NCBI GenBank assembly: GCA_016271365.2
Contig: CM028131.1
Span: 284,020,001-284,084,000, forward strand
DNA: 64,000 nt
Source: Neoceratodus forsteri
Taxonomy: Eukaryota; Chordata; Ceratodontiformes; Ceratodontidae
Direction of reading: 5' to 3'
Under the pieces are notes generated by a model, which saw only the letters and a program-made list of their open reading frames with translations, was not told the DNA's origin and did no database searches. Shown piece after piece: positions 42,911 through 54,439 of this stretch. The position numbers and the translations under genes were made by a program. The number at the start of each line of letters is the position of its first letter. Position 1 is the stretch's first letter.

Positions 42911-45830
42911 TTGGAGGTTGAAAGAGGGTGCTCTTGCATAGGGGTGGTTAGGCCAGAGACCCTGGTGAAATGGAGCCTGGAACATGGGGATCCATGTCTA
43001 GTCCCCATACCCAAGGGCTCCATCTCTTTAGATGGGCATTTAGTTGGGTGGCTCAAGAACGCCGGTCCAACTCTGGTGGTGTTATGCAATGCCAGATCTA
43101 TTAAGAACAAAACTGCAATTATTGCAGATTTTGTTGGAACAGCTGATCTGGCTTGCAACACTGAGACCTGGCTGGATGAAAATGCTGGCCCCATTTTGGA
43201 GGCAGCAATTCCAGCTGGGTACTCGGTGATTCACCGCCTGAGATTGGACTGCGGGGCGGGGGGGTAGCGGTCTGTTTTAAGACTGAATTGGGCATCACAG
43301 ATGTACCAGTTGAGGAGGCTAAATTCTTTAAATGTACCATGGTAGCTGGTGTGGGTTGCAGGATAGCTCTCGTCTGCCGTCCACCCGGGGATGAGAAGTG
43401 ATTCCTGCAGGAAGTGGCAGATTTCACCGCCGACATGGCATTGGAGTCACCCAGAGTGATGGTCCTGGGCGACTTCAGTGCCTGGGTCAATGATGAGCTC
43501 TCGCCCTTTGGCCAGCACTTCCTCCAGATGATGTTATCACTGGACTTCACTCAGATTGTTTCTTCAGCTACCCATATTCACGGTCATTCTTTGGATTTGG
43601 TCTTCCTCCTGGGGATTGGGACATCTGATCTGGGGGTGGAACCAGTCAGTTGGTCCGATCACTGCATCGTGGGGTTCAATTTTGATGCCCCCCTTCATAG
43701 GTCTGCTCCTGTGGCGATGGTCAGTTACCGCCCTTTACGGGATGTGTGCCCTGAAGACCTGGCAGCGGTGATTGACCTCTCGGAGTTCTCTGATGCCAGC
43801 TCGAGTCCAGAGTTGTTGGTTCTGGCTTATAATAATGACATTTCCTCAGCCCTGGACTCGATAGCTCCTGCCCGTGTTCATCCCCTCTCACTCCTCCCTC
43901 AAGCCCTTTGGTTTGACGAGTCCTTGAGGGAGTTGCGACATGTGGGACAAAGGTTAGAGCATCAGTGGCGGAAATCTGCCTTGGTGGTTGACCGCCTTAG
44001 TTTAAAGGAGCATTTATCAGCTCTACCAATCAGGAATTTCTCGTAAGAAGGCAGAGTTCCTGTCCAGGGAAATTGTTGTCACTCAGAATTGACCGGCTCA
44101 GCTCTTCCGAACTGTGGACAGGGTGTGCAACCCAGCCTGTCTGCAGCTTTGGTGAGCCTTTTCACAAATAGAGTGTGATGAGTTTGCTCACTTCTTTGTG
44201 AATAAGGTGGCCGACATCAGGTCGAAAATCCTTCTGACTCACCCTATGGGTGATGCGGTTGGTCAGTGTACGTTTGCTACTCCTCGCACTTCCTGGAGTT
44301 CTTTTGACCTGCCAGACGTCGAAGATATTATGAGGATTGTCCAGGGGATGTGCCCTACATGCTTTAGTTTAGATCTGGCTCAGCTTCCTGATTTTGGGTT
44401 GTTATGAGATTGTTGGCCCAGTCTTGGCTCAAATTGTCCAGTGCTCCTTGGAATCGGGTGAGTTTCCAAGCACCCTGAAGGAGGCGGTGGTGACACCCTT
44501 CTGAAGAAAGCTACATTGGACCTGGACATTTTTTGCCAACTACAGACCTATCTCAAACCTTCCTTTTTAGGTAAGGTTATCGAGAAAGTGGCAACCTAGT
44601 TGGAGAACCATTTGACCATCCATAATGTCTATGAATCTCTCAGTCGGGTTTTCATAAAGGCACAGTGTTGAGACTGCTCTGGTTAAGGTGCTCGATGATC
44701 TCCTGATGGCAAGAGATCAGAGAAACCACTCCATCTTTGTTCTCCTCGATCTCTCCTCAGCTTTTGACACTGCAGACCATGTGGTGCTGCTCGATCGCCT
44801 GAGGTTCATCTGTGGCCTGTCAAATACAGTGCTCAGATGTTTTTTTTCTTTCCCTGCTGGTAGAACACAGAGTTATGTCTGGGATCTTTCCTCTGACCCT
44901 TTCTCTCTGTCTTGCGGGGTTCTTCAGGGCTTGGTGCTGTCCCCCATGTTGTTTGCAGTGTATATGCTACACCTCGGAGACATTGTAAGATGGTATGGGC
45001 TGCGGTTTCACTGCTATGCTGATAATACCCAGCTGTACCTGTCTTTTGGCCCCGACCAGGTTAGTGCACTCTCAGTATTTAATAACTGTCTAGTCGAAAT
45101 CCAAGACTGGATGAATTTGAGCTGGTTAAAATTGAACGCGGGAAAGACTGAGGTTATGGTAGTGGACCCGGGTCGCTGGATAGAGAGGTTGAGGATTGAT
45201 CGGCTCTCTGGAATATTTCTGAGGGGTGCGCCGATTCCTACCTCCGAACGGGTGCGAGACCTTGGAGTTGTGCTTGACGATGGGCTGACCCGTCATCACC
45301 AGATGTCTGCAGTTGTCAAGTTGGCTTTTTACCATCTTTGGAATATTGCCAGGGTCAAACACCTTGTTCCATCCAGTGACCTGCCAGTATTGGTCCACGG
45401 CTTTGTGACCTCTTGGCTTGACTACTGCAACTCCCTTTATCTTGGGCTTTCTAGGGTCGATATCTGCCACTTGCAGCTAGTGCAGGATGCTGCTGCTCGT
45501 TTATTGACAGGGGTACCTAGGAGTTCTCATATTACCCCTGTACTGTGCGATCTGCACTGGCTGCTGATTCAGTGGTGAATCACCTTAAGGTAGGCTTGTT
45601 GACCTACAAAGCCCTACACGGTCTTGGTCCTGACTATTTGAAAGAGCTCCTGATTCCTTACACCCCCGTGCGACAGCTCCGCTCAGCTGATGAGGGGTTG
45701 CTGGAGATTCTGAGGGTTATTTCGAAATCCTGTGGCATCCGTGCTTTTGCTTTTGTGGCCCCTACCTGCTGGAATTCTCTGCCCCATCAGCTCCGTGAGT
45801 GTACGACTGTAAAGGGGCTTTAAGAAGGCA
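42911..45830 (+). pseudogene. L2-F ORF2 remnant (endonuclease and reverse transcriptase)
   Basis: Endonuclease: VVLCNARSIKNKTAIIADF (43079), ADLACNTETWLDENA, then after a frame change VMVLGDFSAWVNDELSP (43459; GDFN has become GDFS) and VSWSDHCIVGFNFD (SDH intact). RT, in a 296-residue open stretch (44688-45578): IFVLLDLSSAFDTADHVVLLDRL, LSCGVLQGLVLSPMLFAVYM, HCYADNTQLYLSFG (YADD has become YADN, a lost catalytic aspartate), LNAGKTEVMVVD, VRDLGVVLDDGLT and LHWLLIQW. C-terminus: YKALHGLGPDYLKELLIPYTP and CWNSLPHQLRECTTVK. Frameshifts near 43260, 44045, 44410 and 45580 break it. Confidence 0.92.
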
Positions 45831-45995
45831 CTGAAAACTTTTTTGTTGACACTGGCATTCCCAGAAATATAATGGATTTTATTGTATTTTTATTGTATTT
45901 TATTTATTGCAATATTGAATGATTATGTTTTATAATGTAAAGCACCTTGATATTTGAAAGGGCCTAAAAATAGAGATTATTATTATTTTACAGGA

Positions 45996-46610
45996 TCAGT
46001 CTCATTCACAAAAGGTGTCATTCTGACACAATCTTCAAACATATAGTTCAGTCTCTGTACTATGTAAGTTGTAGAAACCATGAAGTTCCTCCTGAAAATT
46101 GGCTGTAGAAGCCACAGGCAGCCTTCCTTATGTTGGCTCGGCCAGCATCACAAGCCCTTCTCACACTGTGAGAGCTCACTGCCGACTATCTTATTTGGAT
46201 CTGCCCTCAGCCTTTCTCTGGGTAAAGGCAGCTTCTGATTGGTACAGAGGGCTGTCAGTCACTGGAGTTAGTATGCAGAATGTTCACTCAGTGTCCTATT
46301 GGTTGCAGGAAAAGGCACCAAGAATACTGCACAGTCATTCTCCCATACTGCTCCTGGTGTCACATCCTGAGATCTTGACCTCTGACTGCTTGCAAAGTCA
46401 AGGGTCGACAAGATGGAGTCCTCCACAAGACTGGGAGGATTGGCTCTGAAACAAAATTCTTTTATAGGGCTCCTGACCTGCTTTTAAATCAACTGACCCA
46501 CAGGATTTTTTAGGAACTCTGGTGCCTTGTTATCCAGTTGAGGCTCTGTTGCAGTCAGAGATTCTCCTCCCTGTCATGAGCTGTGAAGTGCAATATCCTC
46601 CAGTGACAGG
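45996..46610. other. Unassigned stretch after L2-F
   Basis: No recognisable protein motif. Some wording (CTGATTGGTACAGAGGGCTG and CCTATTGGTTGCAGG) resembles the CCAAT-rich part of gypsy LTRs, so it may be an old LTR piece, but no ends were found. Confidence 0.3.
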
Positions 46611-46623
46611 GTAGTCCCCTTTT

Positions 46624-47213
46624 TATTTTTTTTTTAAGTTACTCTTTATTCACCTCTCCCAGCCTGCCACCCCCAACCCATCAGGGGAGACATAGCAGAG
46701 ATCCCACTGCCTGCCACCCTGCCCAGAACAGACCCCAAGGCCCCATGGAGCCACGGCTTACCCCCCAGGTGGGGACAAGGGGAAGGTGCTGACACCCCGT
46801 AACTTACATCACGTCGGTCTGGGTCCGTTGGGTGGGCGCAGGCACATCATGAGCATGTCTCCTGGCTCCCCATCTCCCCAGTGGTGGCAGGCTCTTTTCT
46901 CATTTTCTCCCTCCCCGTACAGCATGCAACTCCCTGACGTCATGGCATGCAGCACCAACGTCCATGCTTTACAGTGGCTGCCCAACCCCTACAATTGGGG
47001 CTTGCAGTACTCCAAGCCTCCACTTGAAGTCAGGCAGGTGTGCAGGCATCAGCATCTTCCCTTCCCGGAGAAGGTGAGCTGTCATACGATGCTCAAGCCT
47101 ATCTCCCCCCAGCCAACCCACCAGTGACCCGAGTCCACTCTCGAACCCGGGTCGCCGGCGTGGTGCAAGGTGTGGCATCCAACGCCTCAACCCTCAGCGC
47201 CACCGGGCCGGCT
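46624..47213 (-). mobile_element. SINE-X copy 2 (about 590 bp)
   Basis: Lies between GTAGTCCCCTTTT (46611-46623) and GTAGTCCCCCTTTT (47214-47227). T-rich on + at its left edge (an A-rich 3' end on -). The - strand head reads CCGGTGGCGCTGAGGGTTGA, then GGCGTTGGATGCCACACC and CGACCCGGGTTCGAGAG, a tRNA-like A and B box pair. The other family member is at 9298-9931. Confidence 0.75.
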
Positions 47214-47571
47214 GTAGTCCCCCTTTTAGGTGCAGTTAGAGATGTGCAACAATAGAGATGCCTGAGTGCCAAACACGTGCTCTGCTGTTCTCCCCCTCCC
47301 AGTATGTCTCCTGGCCCCCTGATGCCTACTGAGGGCCCTGGGGCTGAAGTACATGAAGGAGATTGACAGCCAGTTCAGCCATGGTTACAGATGTGAAAAG
47401 CAGTTTGTACAGTTAAGCATGCTACGCTGAGCACTGAAGATCAAGCAGCCAGGCAGGTTGCAACATGCTGAGCTCCTCCAGTCCGAAATAGGCTGCAGTC
47501 CCAGGGGCCGGAGAGAGCAGAAACAGATGACAGGCAATCCAATGCACTCAGAAGAGCAAGGTAACCCCACT

Positions 47572-47784
47572 ATTCTGGGGTGGGCCAGGAAGGCACAGTG
47601 AGCTGCCAGTGACTAATTTCCAGGTGTCTCATGGGGAGGGGTAACAAAGGGAATAAACATTGATATACCACGATACAACAATGAAGAGTTTACATTTAAA
47701 GGAGTCAGCATATCCATATAGTAAGACAGATACAAGAAGCAAGGCTTACATACACATGAGGCAGTGTGACAGTATAATGAAATA
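47572..47784 (-). mobile_element. LINE-C-type 3' tail fragment
   Basis: GGGCCAGGAAGGCACAGTGAG followed by AATTTCCAGGTGTCTCATGGGGAGGGG parallels the LINE-C 3' end at 26772-26833 and the MIR-like SINE at 22249-22310. No coding part. It directly precedes the (AATC)n end of LINE-B. Confidence 0.6.
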
Positions 47785-47785
47785 A

Positions 47786-47813
47786 TCAGTCAATCAATCA
47801 ATCAATCAATCAA
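47786..47813. repeat. (AATC)n microsatellite, LINE-B 3' terminus
   Basis: Seven AATC units. Read on the - strand this is a (GATT)n repeat at the 3' end of LINE-B, the sort of terminal short repeat CR1 and L2 group LINEs use instead of poly(A). Confidence 0.9.
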
Positions 47814-48399
47814 AGTCTTTATTTAACCAGACGATCACCATTGAGCAAGCTCATTTTCGAGGTGGTCCTAGGTTTGTCAACAAGGAACTAGGGACAATAT
47901 ACATGGGATGCAACACACAAGAAAATAATAATAATAAAAGTAAAGTGAGATACAATAATACAGTATATACAAAGTATCAGCAGGTAGCATTGACAGTAGT
48001 ATATATTTGGAACAGAAGATACAGCTAGTTTTGAGTAGGAAACAATTTTTCATATAAATAAAGAAATACACATATCAGGTGGACCGAACACAAATAAAAC
48101 CTAATATAAAAAGATGTATAGTGATACGGTATGGAGAATTTAGAGCTGGAACCAGGGTCAAAGGAATGTGGAAGGGACAGATATGGGGGCAGAAAAAGGG
48201 GAGAGGGAAGAGTCGATTATAGATGTGATCAGTCTTTTAACAGTAAGAATTAGAGTGTGCTTGGACTTATAGGAGTCACTATTTAGGGTAGACAGGTACA
48301 GGACTCCTTATTATGATGTAGATACAGAGATTTAAAAGCTGCTAGGCTGATGGGGGGAGTTAATTTCAAAGTTTTTTGCAGCTTGTTCCACAGTTAAGG

Positions 48400-50200
48400 G
48401 AGCACAAAGCTGATGGCTACTCTGCCAATGCGAGATTTTGCTTTGTAAACATAAAAGTAGATATATGAGGTACATCTCATGGCATACATCCCCAGAGTGC
48501 AAAAAGGTAAACAGACAGAGATATACTGGGGCAGTTTATTTGAGATAGCTTTATATGTCCAAACCGCAACATTTTTTTGCTGTCTGTAAGCAAGGGATGA
48601 CCAACCCACTGCCATGTACAATGCACAGTGGTGGGTTAAGTAAGGAAGACACGTGATAAATCTTATGGCTCTATGATAAAGCATATCGAGTTTGTCTAGG
48701 GTACCTGCAGGTCCCTGACTATATAGAAAATCTGCATAATCCAATAGGGAAAGAAAGGTAGTTTGAACCAGTTTCAGTTTAGCGTCTCTTGTGAGGAGAT
48801 TATTAATCCTAAAGAACAGACCAAGTCTTTGTCTAAGTTTCTTTGCCAGTTCTTCTAAGTGATCTGTGAAAGTAAGTCTATGGTCTAACCAGACTCCCAG
48901 GTACTTGAACTTTGGTACATAGTCTAACCGCTCACCAAGAATGGTAGTGATCTGCAGGAGTGTCCCAGCAATTTCAGGATTTATTGCATTGTGAAGGGGT
49001 GAGAGGAACATTGCTTTGTTTTTTTTTTGCATTGAAGAGCAGTTTCTGGTTTATAAGCTGATGTTGCAGCACATTAAATTCATTTTGAAGGGCTTTACAG
49101 CCCGCATCAGGGGTGGGGCTACTAGCATAGAGTACCGTATCATCCATGAATAGGTGTATTTCATGCTTCTTTGATGGGGCATCTCGTTGTTAATATAAAT
49201 GGTGAAGAGCAAGGGACCAAGAATGGAGCCTTCGGTGCACACCCTCAATAGGGTTTTGGTGGAGAAACTTCCTTCTGCCTTTACTTGTTGAAGTCGTCCT
49301 GAGAGGTAGTTGGAGAACCATTTAAGGGATAGGGAATCCAAACCAATGTTCTGGAGGGACGACAGAAGCAGTCTGTAATCATCAGTATTGAATGCCTTGC
49401 TTAGGTTCAAGAAAACTGCACAAAGTGTTTTTTGTCTAATTCAAGCTGCCAGTTGTTTGTCACCTTGGCTAGAGCAGAGATTGTACTGTGATGTGCTCTA
49501 AAACCAGATTGTAATGGGTTGAGCAATTTTTCTGATTTCAGGTACTTCCGAAGCTGGGAGTTCACTATTTTCTCTAGCATCTTTGACAGGATTGGAAGTA
49601 GGGAGATTGACCTGTAGTTATTGAGGTCACTAGGATCTCCTGACTTAAACAAAGGGACCACAAGTGCATTTTTCCAAATGGGTGGTAGGTCACCCTGGGA
49701 CAAGGATAAGTTGAAGAGATGAGTAATTGGGACTGCGAGGACATGGTAGCCGACCTTTAAAAAGTATGGGTCAATGAGGTCAGCCCCAGCACTTTTCCTA
49801 GAGTCCAACTGAAGGAGAAGATCTTCAACTTCTTTCAGGGAGGTAGGCTGCAGAGAGAAGGATGGACTGGGGATGAGTTTTTCTTGTGTATCCAATCCAA
49901 GTTGGTGGCAGAGGATATTTGAGCGAGAGGAGTCAAAGGCTAGCCCTGCAGTGGCAAAATCATTATTGAGAGCGTCAAGGATAGACGGTCTGTCGGAGAT
50001 GACAGTATTGTCAATCAATAATTTAGTAGGTAGGGAATGAACCGTGGTGTGACCTTCAATGTCTTTGATCATCCTCCAGAATTTGGAGGCATTTCTTGAG
50101 AAGCTCTCCAGCTGAGAGCAGTAGAAATTAGCTTTGGCTTCTCTGACCATTTTGAGGCAGAGGTTCCTCGCACTCCCAGAAAGAATTCCAGTCATTTATT
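48400..50200 (-). pseudogene. LINE-B reverse transcriptase and C-terminal domain
   Basis: Three open stretches in different frames. The first (262 residues, 50195-49407) has FWRMIKDIEGH, LLLQLDSRKSAGADLIDPYFLK, NALVVPLFKSGDPSDLNNYRS and ISLLPILSKMLEKIV, then NPLQSGFRAHHSTISAL. The second (49410-49051) has MNLSKAFNTDDYRLLLSSLQ, NYLSGRLQQV and EGSILGPLLFTIYIN. The catalytic block FMDDTVLYAS is present near 49165-49124 but in another frame. The third (212 residues, 49032-48394) has FKYLGVWLDHRLTFTDHLEEL, AKLKLVQTTFLSLLDYADFLY and TYKAISNKLPQYI. It would copy element RNA at the nicked target. Two frameshifts inactivate it. Confidence 0.92.
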
Positions 50201-50535
50201 AAATTAGTTTTCCTAGCAATTCTCCAGAGTATGTCTCTACTCTGCAAAGCATCTTTCAGGTCTTCCGTAAACCACTGACAAGATTTATTTCTGGCATGAA
50301 CTTTTACGATGGGAGCATACTTGTTGAGAGCCCCAGCACAATTTCTGAGAAAATATCATAAGCCGTAGTCAGGGACTTGGCTAGATAGAAGTCCTGCCAT
50401 CTCATGGAGCCTCTTCACTCTGATATATACCCATGGAGATCAAAGTTGCATATGCACCTTTTAAAGAAGAATTTTGGTGCAGTTGTGGATTTAAGAGTGG
50501 ATCTTACACACGCGATGAAGCAATGGTTGCTAATA

Positions 50536-51656
50536 TCAGAGAAAAAAGATGCCAGCATAGGAGAATAAATGGGGTTTGTTAACTAAAATGATATCCAAGA
50601 GAGTACTGTTATTAGGGTTGAGCTTGTTAGGATGAGTAGATTTGTTTATTAGCTGTGACAACCCAAGGGAATCACAGAACATTTTAAGTGGGGTAGATGC
50701 ACTGGAGAGCCAGTCTAAGTTGAAGTCCCCTAGTATGATATACTCTGAAGATGCCGAACCCAGGATGTTTCCAAATGTTTTAACAACTGTAGTCCAGCTG
50801 ATGGGGGTCTGTAGCATCCTATTATACATAATGAGACACCTGTAGCAATTTCAATCTTTAATGACAAGCTTTTGAATTCTTTTGGGACAGAAGTTGAGTC
50901 AACTATGGAGGCATGGAATTTATCCTTGATGTAAATAGCTACCCCACCACCTCTGGTTTGCCCTCTGAACAAAGAGTAGGAGGGATGTTAACTTCATTAC
51001 TGGTCGCCAGTCGGAGCCAGGACTCCGTAATCACTAGAACATCTGGAGCAGTATGACATACCCAGGCCTGAACTGAAGTGATTTTTTTTTAATAGGCTAC
51101 ATGCATTAACATGCAAGCATCTAAGCCCCTTGAGGCTTTGTAGCTCTGCTGGGGATTCCATGGGTGCCTGAGGGCCTGGATTAAGCTGAGCATTTCCTGA
51201 GCATAGTAAAAGCAGGAACAGGAGTTTCCTGCAGAGTCCTAGGAGAAGTGTGGGTGGCTGAGTCTTCTTTTGGTTACGTGATTTGTCTGCGGCAGTATAG
51301 GGAGTTCTGAGGCTAATTCCCAGTTTACCTGATGCTGCATACAATAATACCCTGACCGAGAGAGTCAATGGGAGTAGGGGGAAGTATTCAGAAGGTGGTG
51401 TACCCCTGTGGGCAGGTTCTAGGAGAGTTCCTGTATGCCGGTGCAGGTGAAGGACCAGCAGCGGGCTAGGGGAAGTTAGAGTACATGCAAGTTCTTCTAC
51501 TTGATAGGAAAAGTAACTGTCGGACAATGTAAAATGCGAGCCATTCTCCACTCTAGGAGTTATTTTTTGATTCAGGTTCGGGTCCAATACATATAAGATG
51601 AGCAAAGACAAGCACAGAAGCAGGTAATATGCCCTCATTATGAGACTATCACCCAA
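50536..51656 (-). pseudogene. LINE-B N-terminal leader, 2A-like motif and endonuclease
   Basis: The 219-residue stretch 51656-50997 starts MGDSLIMRAYYLLLCLSLL (hydrophobic, signal-like). It has a second hydrophobic run, RKLLFLLLLCSGNAQLNPGP (51232-51172), then LRCLHVNACSLLKK, the usual start of an APE-type endonuclease. The NPGP ending after a Leu-rich run is the pattern of 2A-like peptides known in some LINEs; the usual D-x-E is here N-A-Q-L. The endonuclease continues in other frames: GGGVAIYIKDKFHASIVDS, IGCYRPPSAGLQLLKH, and YIILGDFNLDWLSS with GDFN intact, then STLLDIILVNKP. Stops and frame changes are present. Confidence 0.85.
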
Positions 51657-51905
51657 TGGGCACTACAAGTGCTGGCAAGAAAAGGGATTCTCAATGGAGG
51701 AGAATTTCTTAATCCCTGCAGAATAGTGCTATAGGCAGTGGAGCATGCAGCAGTAATCCTTAAGTACAGCTCCTTTTCGGCAAAATAAGAAAAGAGTTCA
51801 CCTGACTATAGAGTAGTACTAGGGGCAGAGAGGCTTTGAAGCAAATTTCTTAGCTACTACTCTGGAGCAGACTAAGTACTAGAGCGATTACCTGACCTAA
51901 ATCAA

Positions 51906-52060
51906 CTGCCTTAGCAAGACAGGATATGATAGTGAACAATAAGTAAGCACAAAATATCAAAACGGGACACCTCAGCAAGACAGGATAGGATAGTGGATGA
52001 TAAGCAAACCTAAAGTACCAAAATGGTATGCCTCAGCAAGACAGAATAAGATCAAGCTGC
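51906..52060. repeat. Tandem repeat, about 2.4 units of 61 bp, LINE-B 5' region
   Basis: CTTAGCAAGACAGGAT at 51910, CTCAGCAAGACAGGAT at 51971 and CTCAGCAAGACAGAAT at 52032. It lies upstream of the LINE-B open frame, like the tandem units of L2-F, and could be part of its 5' promoter. Confidence 0.85.
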
Positions 52061-52139
52061 TAGCAGGCTTAGTTGCAAAAGGGGATGGGAGGAATGGCAG
52101 TTGTTGACAGTGTCAGTAAGTAACCAATAAATTGAAACA

Positions 52140-52555
52140 TCAGATAGCAGTGGGTGGAGACTGTGTGCATCTAAAGGAGGCCTGGGAGGGGGACGTGGGG
52201 GATGAAAAATCAAGGGGAGGTTTGCAGAGCTAGCACTGAATCAGTGCACATACAGTTGGAGAGAAACTGCAGCAGGGGGGAATGGTAAGTTAATTTACAC
52301 AGGCCAAGCAGAACAGGCTAAATTAAAATATATAAATTAGGAGCTGAGTACAGGGATGCAGGCTTAAATTAAGCCGCACGTCTCAGGGGTTCTGGTTTCA
52401 GGCAAGTGAGACCAGCCAATCAGGGAGCTCTACACAGGCATGGAGCAAATAGCACTACCCTGAGAAGGTGCCGAAATTGAAAAGAGCAAATTGCAAGTGA
52501 TGATCCGGTTCAGCGTTCACACAGCCCAGAGAAACCGTGGGAATTTTTTCAAGCG
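52140..52555. other. Unassigned, possibly rest of the LINE-B 5' region
   Basis: No coding content. A CCAATCAGGG box near 52415 on the + strand is the only promoter-like mark. Boundary to LINE-B not visible. Confidence 0.3.
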
Positions 52556-52557
52556 TC

Positions 52558-52750
52558 GAACCTTATCTATCTCTTTGGTGAGCGGGTGGATCAGGCTCCT
52601 TGCTCCATACAGTTGCAATGGCTGGATCGTGACCTCTGCCTGTGGGGGCAAGTGGCACCTTATCTATCTCTTTGGGGGGGTGGGTGGATCCGGCTCCTTG
52701 CACCGTACAGGTGCTATGGCTGGATCATGACTGCTGCCTGTGGCTGCATA
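52558..52750. repeat. Two tandem units of about 98 bp
   Basis: CCTTATCTATCTCTTTGG at 52560 and again at 52658, each followed by GGGTGGATC-GGCTCCTTGC, a TACAG-TGC stretch and ATGGCTGGATC. The open frames here are repeat artefacts. Confidence 0.85.
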
Positions 52751-52759
52751 ACATTTACC

Positions 52760-53190
52760 TCAGTATAGGAGTATTAATAAAATTTGCAGTCGAGCAACTT
52801 AGGCGCTGATACTTGTTTACAGGAGTATAGGCAGGGCCCCTGGTGTTCTCTTGCACAGAATTTTTAATTTCTCGTGCAGGGCTCCTTGACTTCAAGTGGC
52901 AGCATTTTCTGATTTCTGTGGCATGATTTATTCATTTCTCTGGCAGAATGCAGTCCTGTCATTGGCTAAATATGATGTGATGTCATCGATGACATCATAT
53001 GCTGAGCATAGGGAGGGGTTTCAGGATAAACGAGGTGGGAAAGAAAGCCTGACACTATGGAAAAACAGTATATTTATATGAAAATTCACCCAAAACAGTG
53101 AATTCTGCTGACACTATACTTATTCTGCGGCACAATATAAATTCTATGGCAAATTCATGACATGGAACATAAATTCAGGGCCTTGAGTAT
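52760..53190. other. Unassigned A/T-rich stretch with a 20-bp palindrome
   Basis: Repeated wording around TTCTCGTGCAGGG, TTCTGTGGCA and TCTCTGGCAGAAT suggests an old repeat. The palindrome at 52978-52997 is listed separately. No gene recognised. Confidence 0.35.
52978..52997. repeat. Perfect 20-bp palindrome with CRE-like half sites
   Basis: TGATGTCATC followed by its exact complement GATGACATCA. TGATGTCA resembles a CRE/AP-1-type site. Confidence 0.9.
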
Positions 53191-53194
53191 AGGC

Positions 53195-54205
53195 TTCGGT
53201 GGGTGCTAAGTATGAGGCACTATGTTCAGACAGGATTTGAAGTGTTGAGAAATTGGGCTAGCAGCTACTCCCATGCACAGTGTGGCTACGTAACAATTGT
53301 TTGAAGTTGTACTGTAGTTGGAACTGGGTTCACTGAGTTCATTTGGGAGAGAGTTCCATTGTTTAAGAAAACCTTTATAAAAAGACTGATTGACCTGGGG
53401 TCCTAGTGCATCTAGGGAACTGGAACCATCTTTCCCTTTGTGCACGGGGTGTGTATTCAGATGATTGTAATGGGGATATTAAGGCAGTCAGATAACTGGG
53501 GAGCTTATTCTTCCAGTATTTGGATGGGAAGGATACCCTGGGAGAGGTGTCAGGTATTTATGGAGGACCAACCTAATTTTCAGTATGGGTCACAGAGGTG
53601 CATTCTTAGGTGGAAGTTTAGGGTAAACCTGAAGAAGGCATTATATATGAGATAAAACCATAACAGTCTGAAGGCATTTGCTGATGTGTATCCTCAAGAT
53701 TTTCCAGTTACTGTAGCTGATCCTCTGGGTGGGCTGTGAGTGTGCTGCATCTGTGCTTCTGAAATATATACAATGTTTTCATAGTCAAAGGAGAGTAGAA
53801 TCATTTTGGAGACATCGTCAGTTCTAGTGAATTGTGAGGGCAACTTAGGGTGAGTTTGGCCGTAAGCTGTTTATATGCACTGAGAAATTAAGGTTGGGGT
53901 CTAGCATCAGATATATAGATACTGAACCTTTGTGACTACATCTAGTGGGGTATCTTCCAGAGTCAAGACATTAAGACTGGATGTGAATCATTTGAGCTGT
54001 TTTGCATTCGAAAGCATAGAAATTGTCTTATTAATATTTAGGGTAGGCTGTTAGTATGAAACCATGCATGGATATTTGTAAGGTTCCTCTGCAGGAGGGA
54101 CTCAACAATTTGGGGGTTTAGTCAACTAACAAGCTAAAAGTTGTTGTCCAGGTATATGTATATTTTGACTGAAATAAACCTGGAGGAAACTAGCATAGAA
54201 ACTTT
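53195..54205 (-). pseudogene. LINE-D: decayed LINE RT C-terminal region
   Basis: The - strand in several frames shows a VVTKVQYLYI-like block, an ILLSFDYEN stretch and FYKGFLKQWNSLPNEL. The last is the common C-terminal LINE block (WNSLP). The layout resembles LINE-B after its catalytic block. Frames change too often to define domains. It is an older copy of the same group. Confidence 0.6.
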
Positions 54206-54439
54206 ACAGGCAGAAAAAAAATCAATGGAGTCCCTCAAGTCTGTCCTGGTTCTTTCTTAAAACCAGGTTGTTTAAGAATATGAAGACTAGGAGGTGACCC
54301 AACACTGAGGAAGTCCAGGAAAGGGTCTGTGCTAAGTGTTGCGGGGTCTGGGAGTGGCTACTTGGGTAGCAAGACCCAACAAATGAACACAAACAACAGG
54401 AAGCAGTTTCATTCCCAGTCAGACTCATCAGTTGGAAAA

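Larger units (their letters stand above)
42270..45995 (+). mobile_element. L2-F: nearly full-length L2-like LINE
   Basis: From a 5' region with a 68-bp tandem repeat, through an endonuclease and RT, to a 3' tail ending GAGATTATTATTATTTTA. It has the same family features as L2-1, so L2-1 can serve as an alignment partner. No poly(A) is present; the end is a short (ATT)n repeat. It starts just after the right end of the foldback element. Confidence 0.9.
47786..52480 (-). mobile_element. LINE-B: nearly full-length LINE of the L2/Rex/CR1 group
   Basis: Read from right to left: a 5' region with 61-bp tandem repeats (51910-52060), a leader with a 2A-like motif, an endonuclease, RT, a C-terminal domain, then the 3' end with (GATT)n. 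The 5' boundary is uncertain. LINE-C and LINE-D have the same layout, suggesting one group. I could not decide the clade more exactly. Confidence 0.88.

Noticed and set aside
44688..45578. A 296-residue open frame as a host gene
   Set aside because: It is the RT domain of the L2-F LINE (DLSSAFDTADH, YADNTQLYLS), with the flanking domains in other frames.
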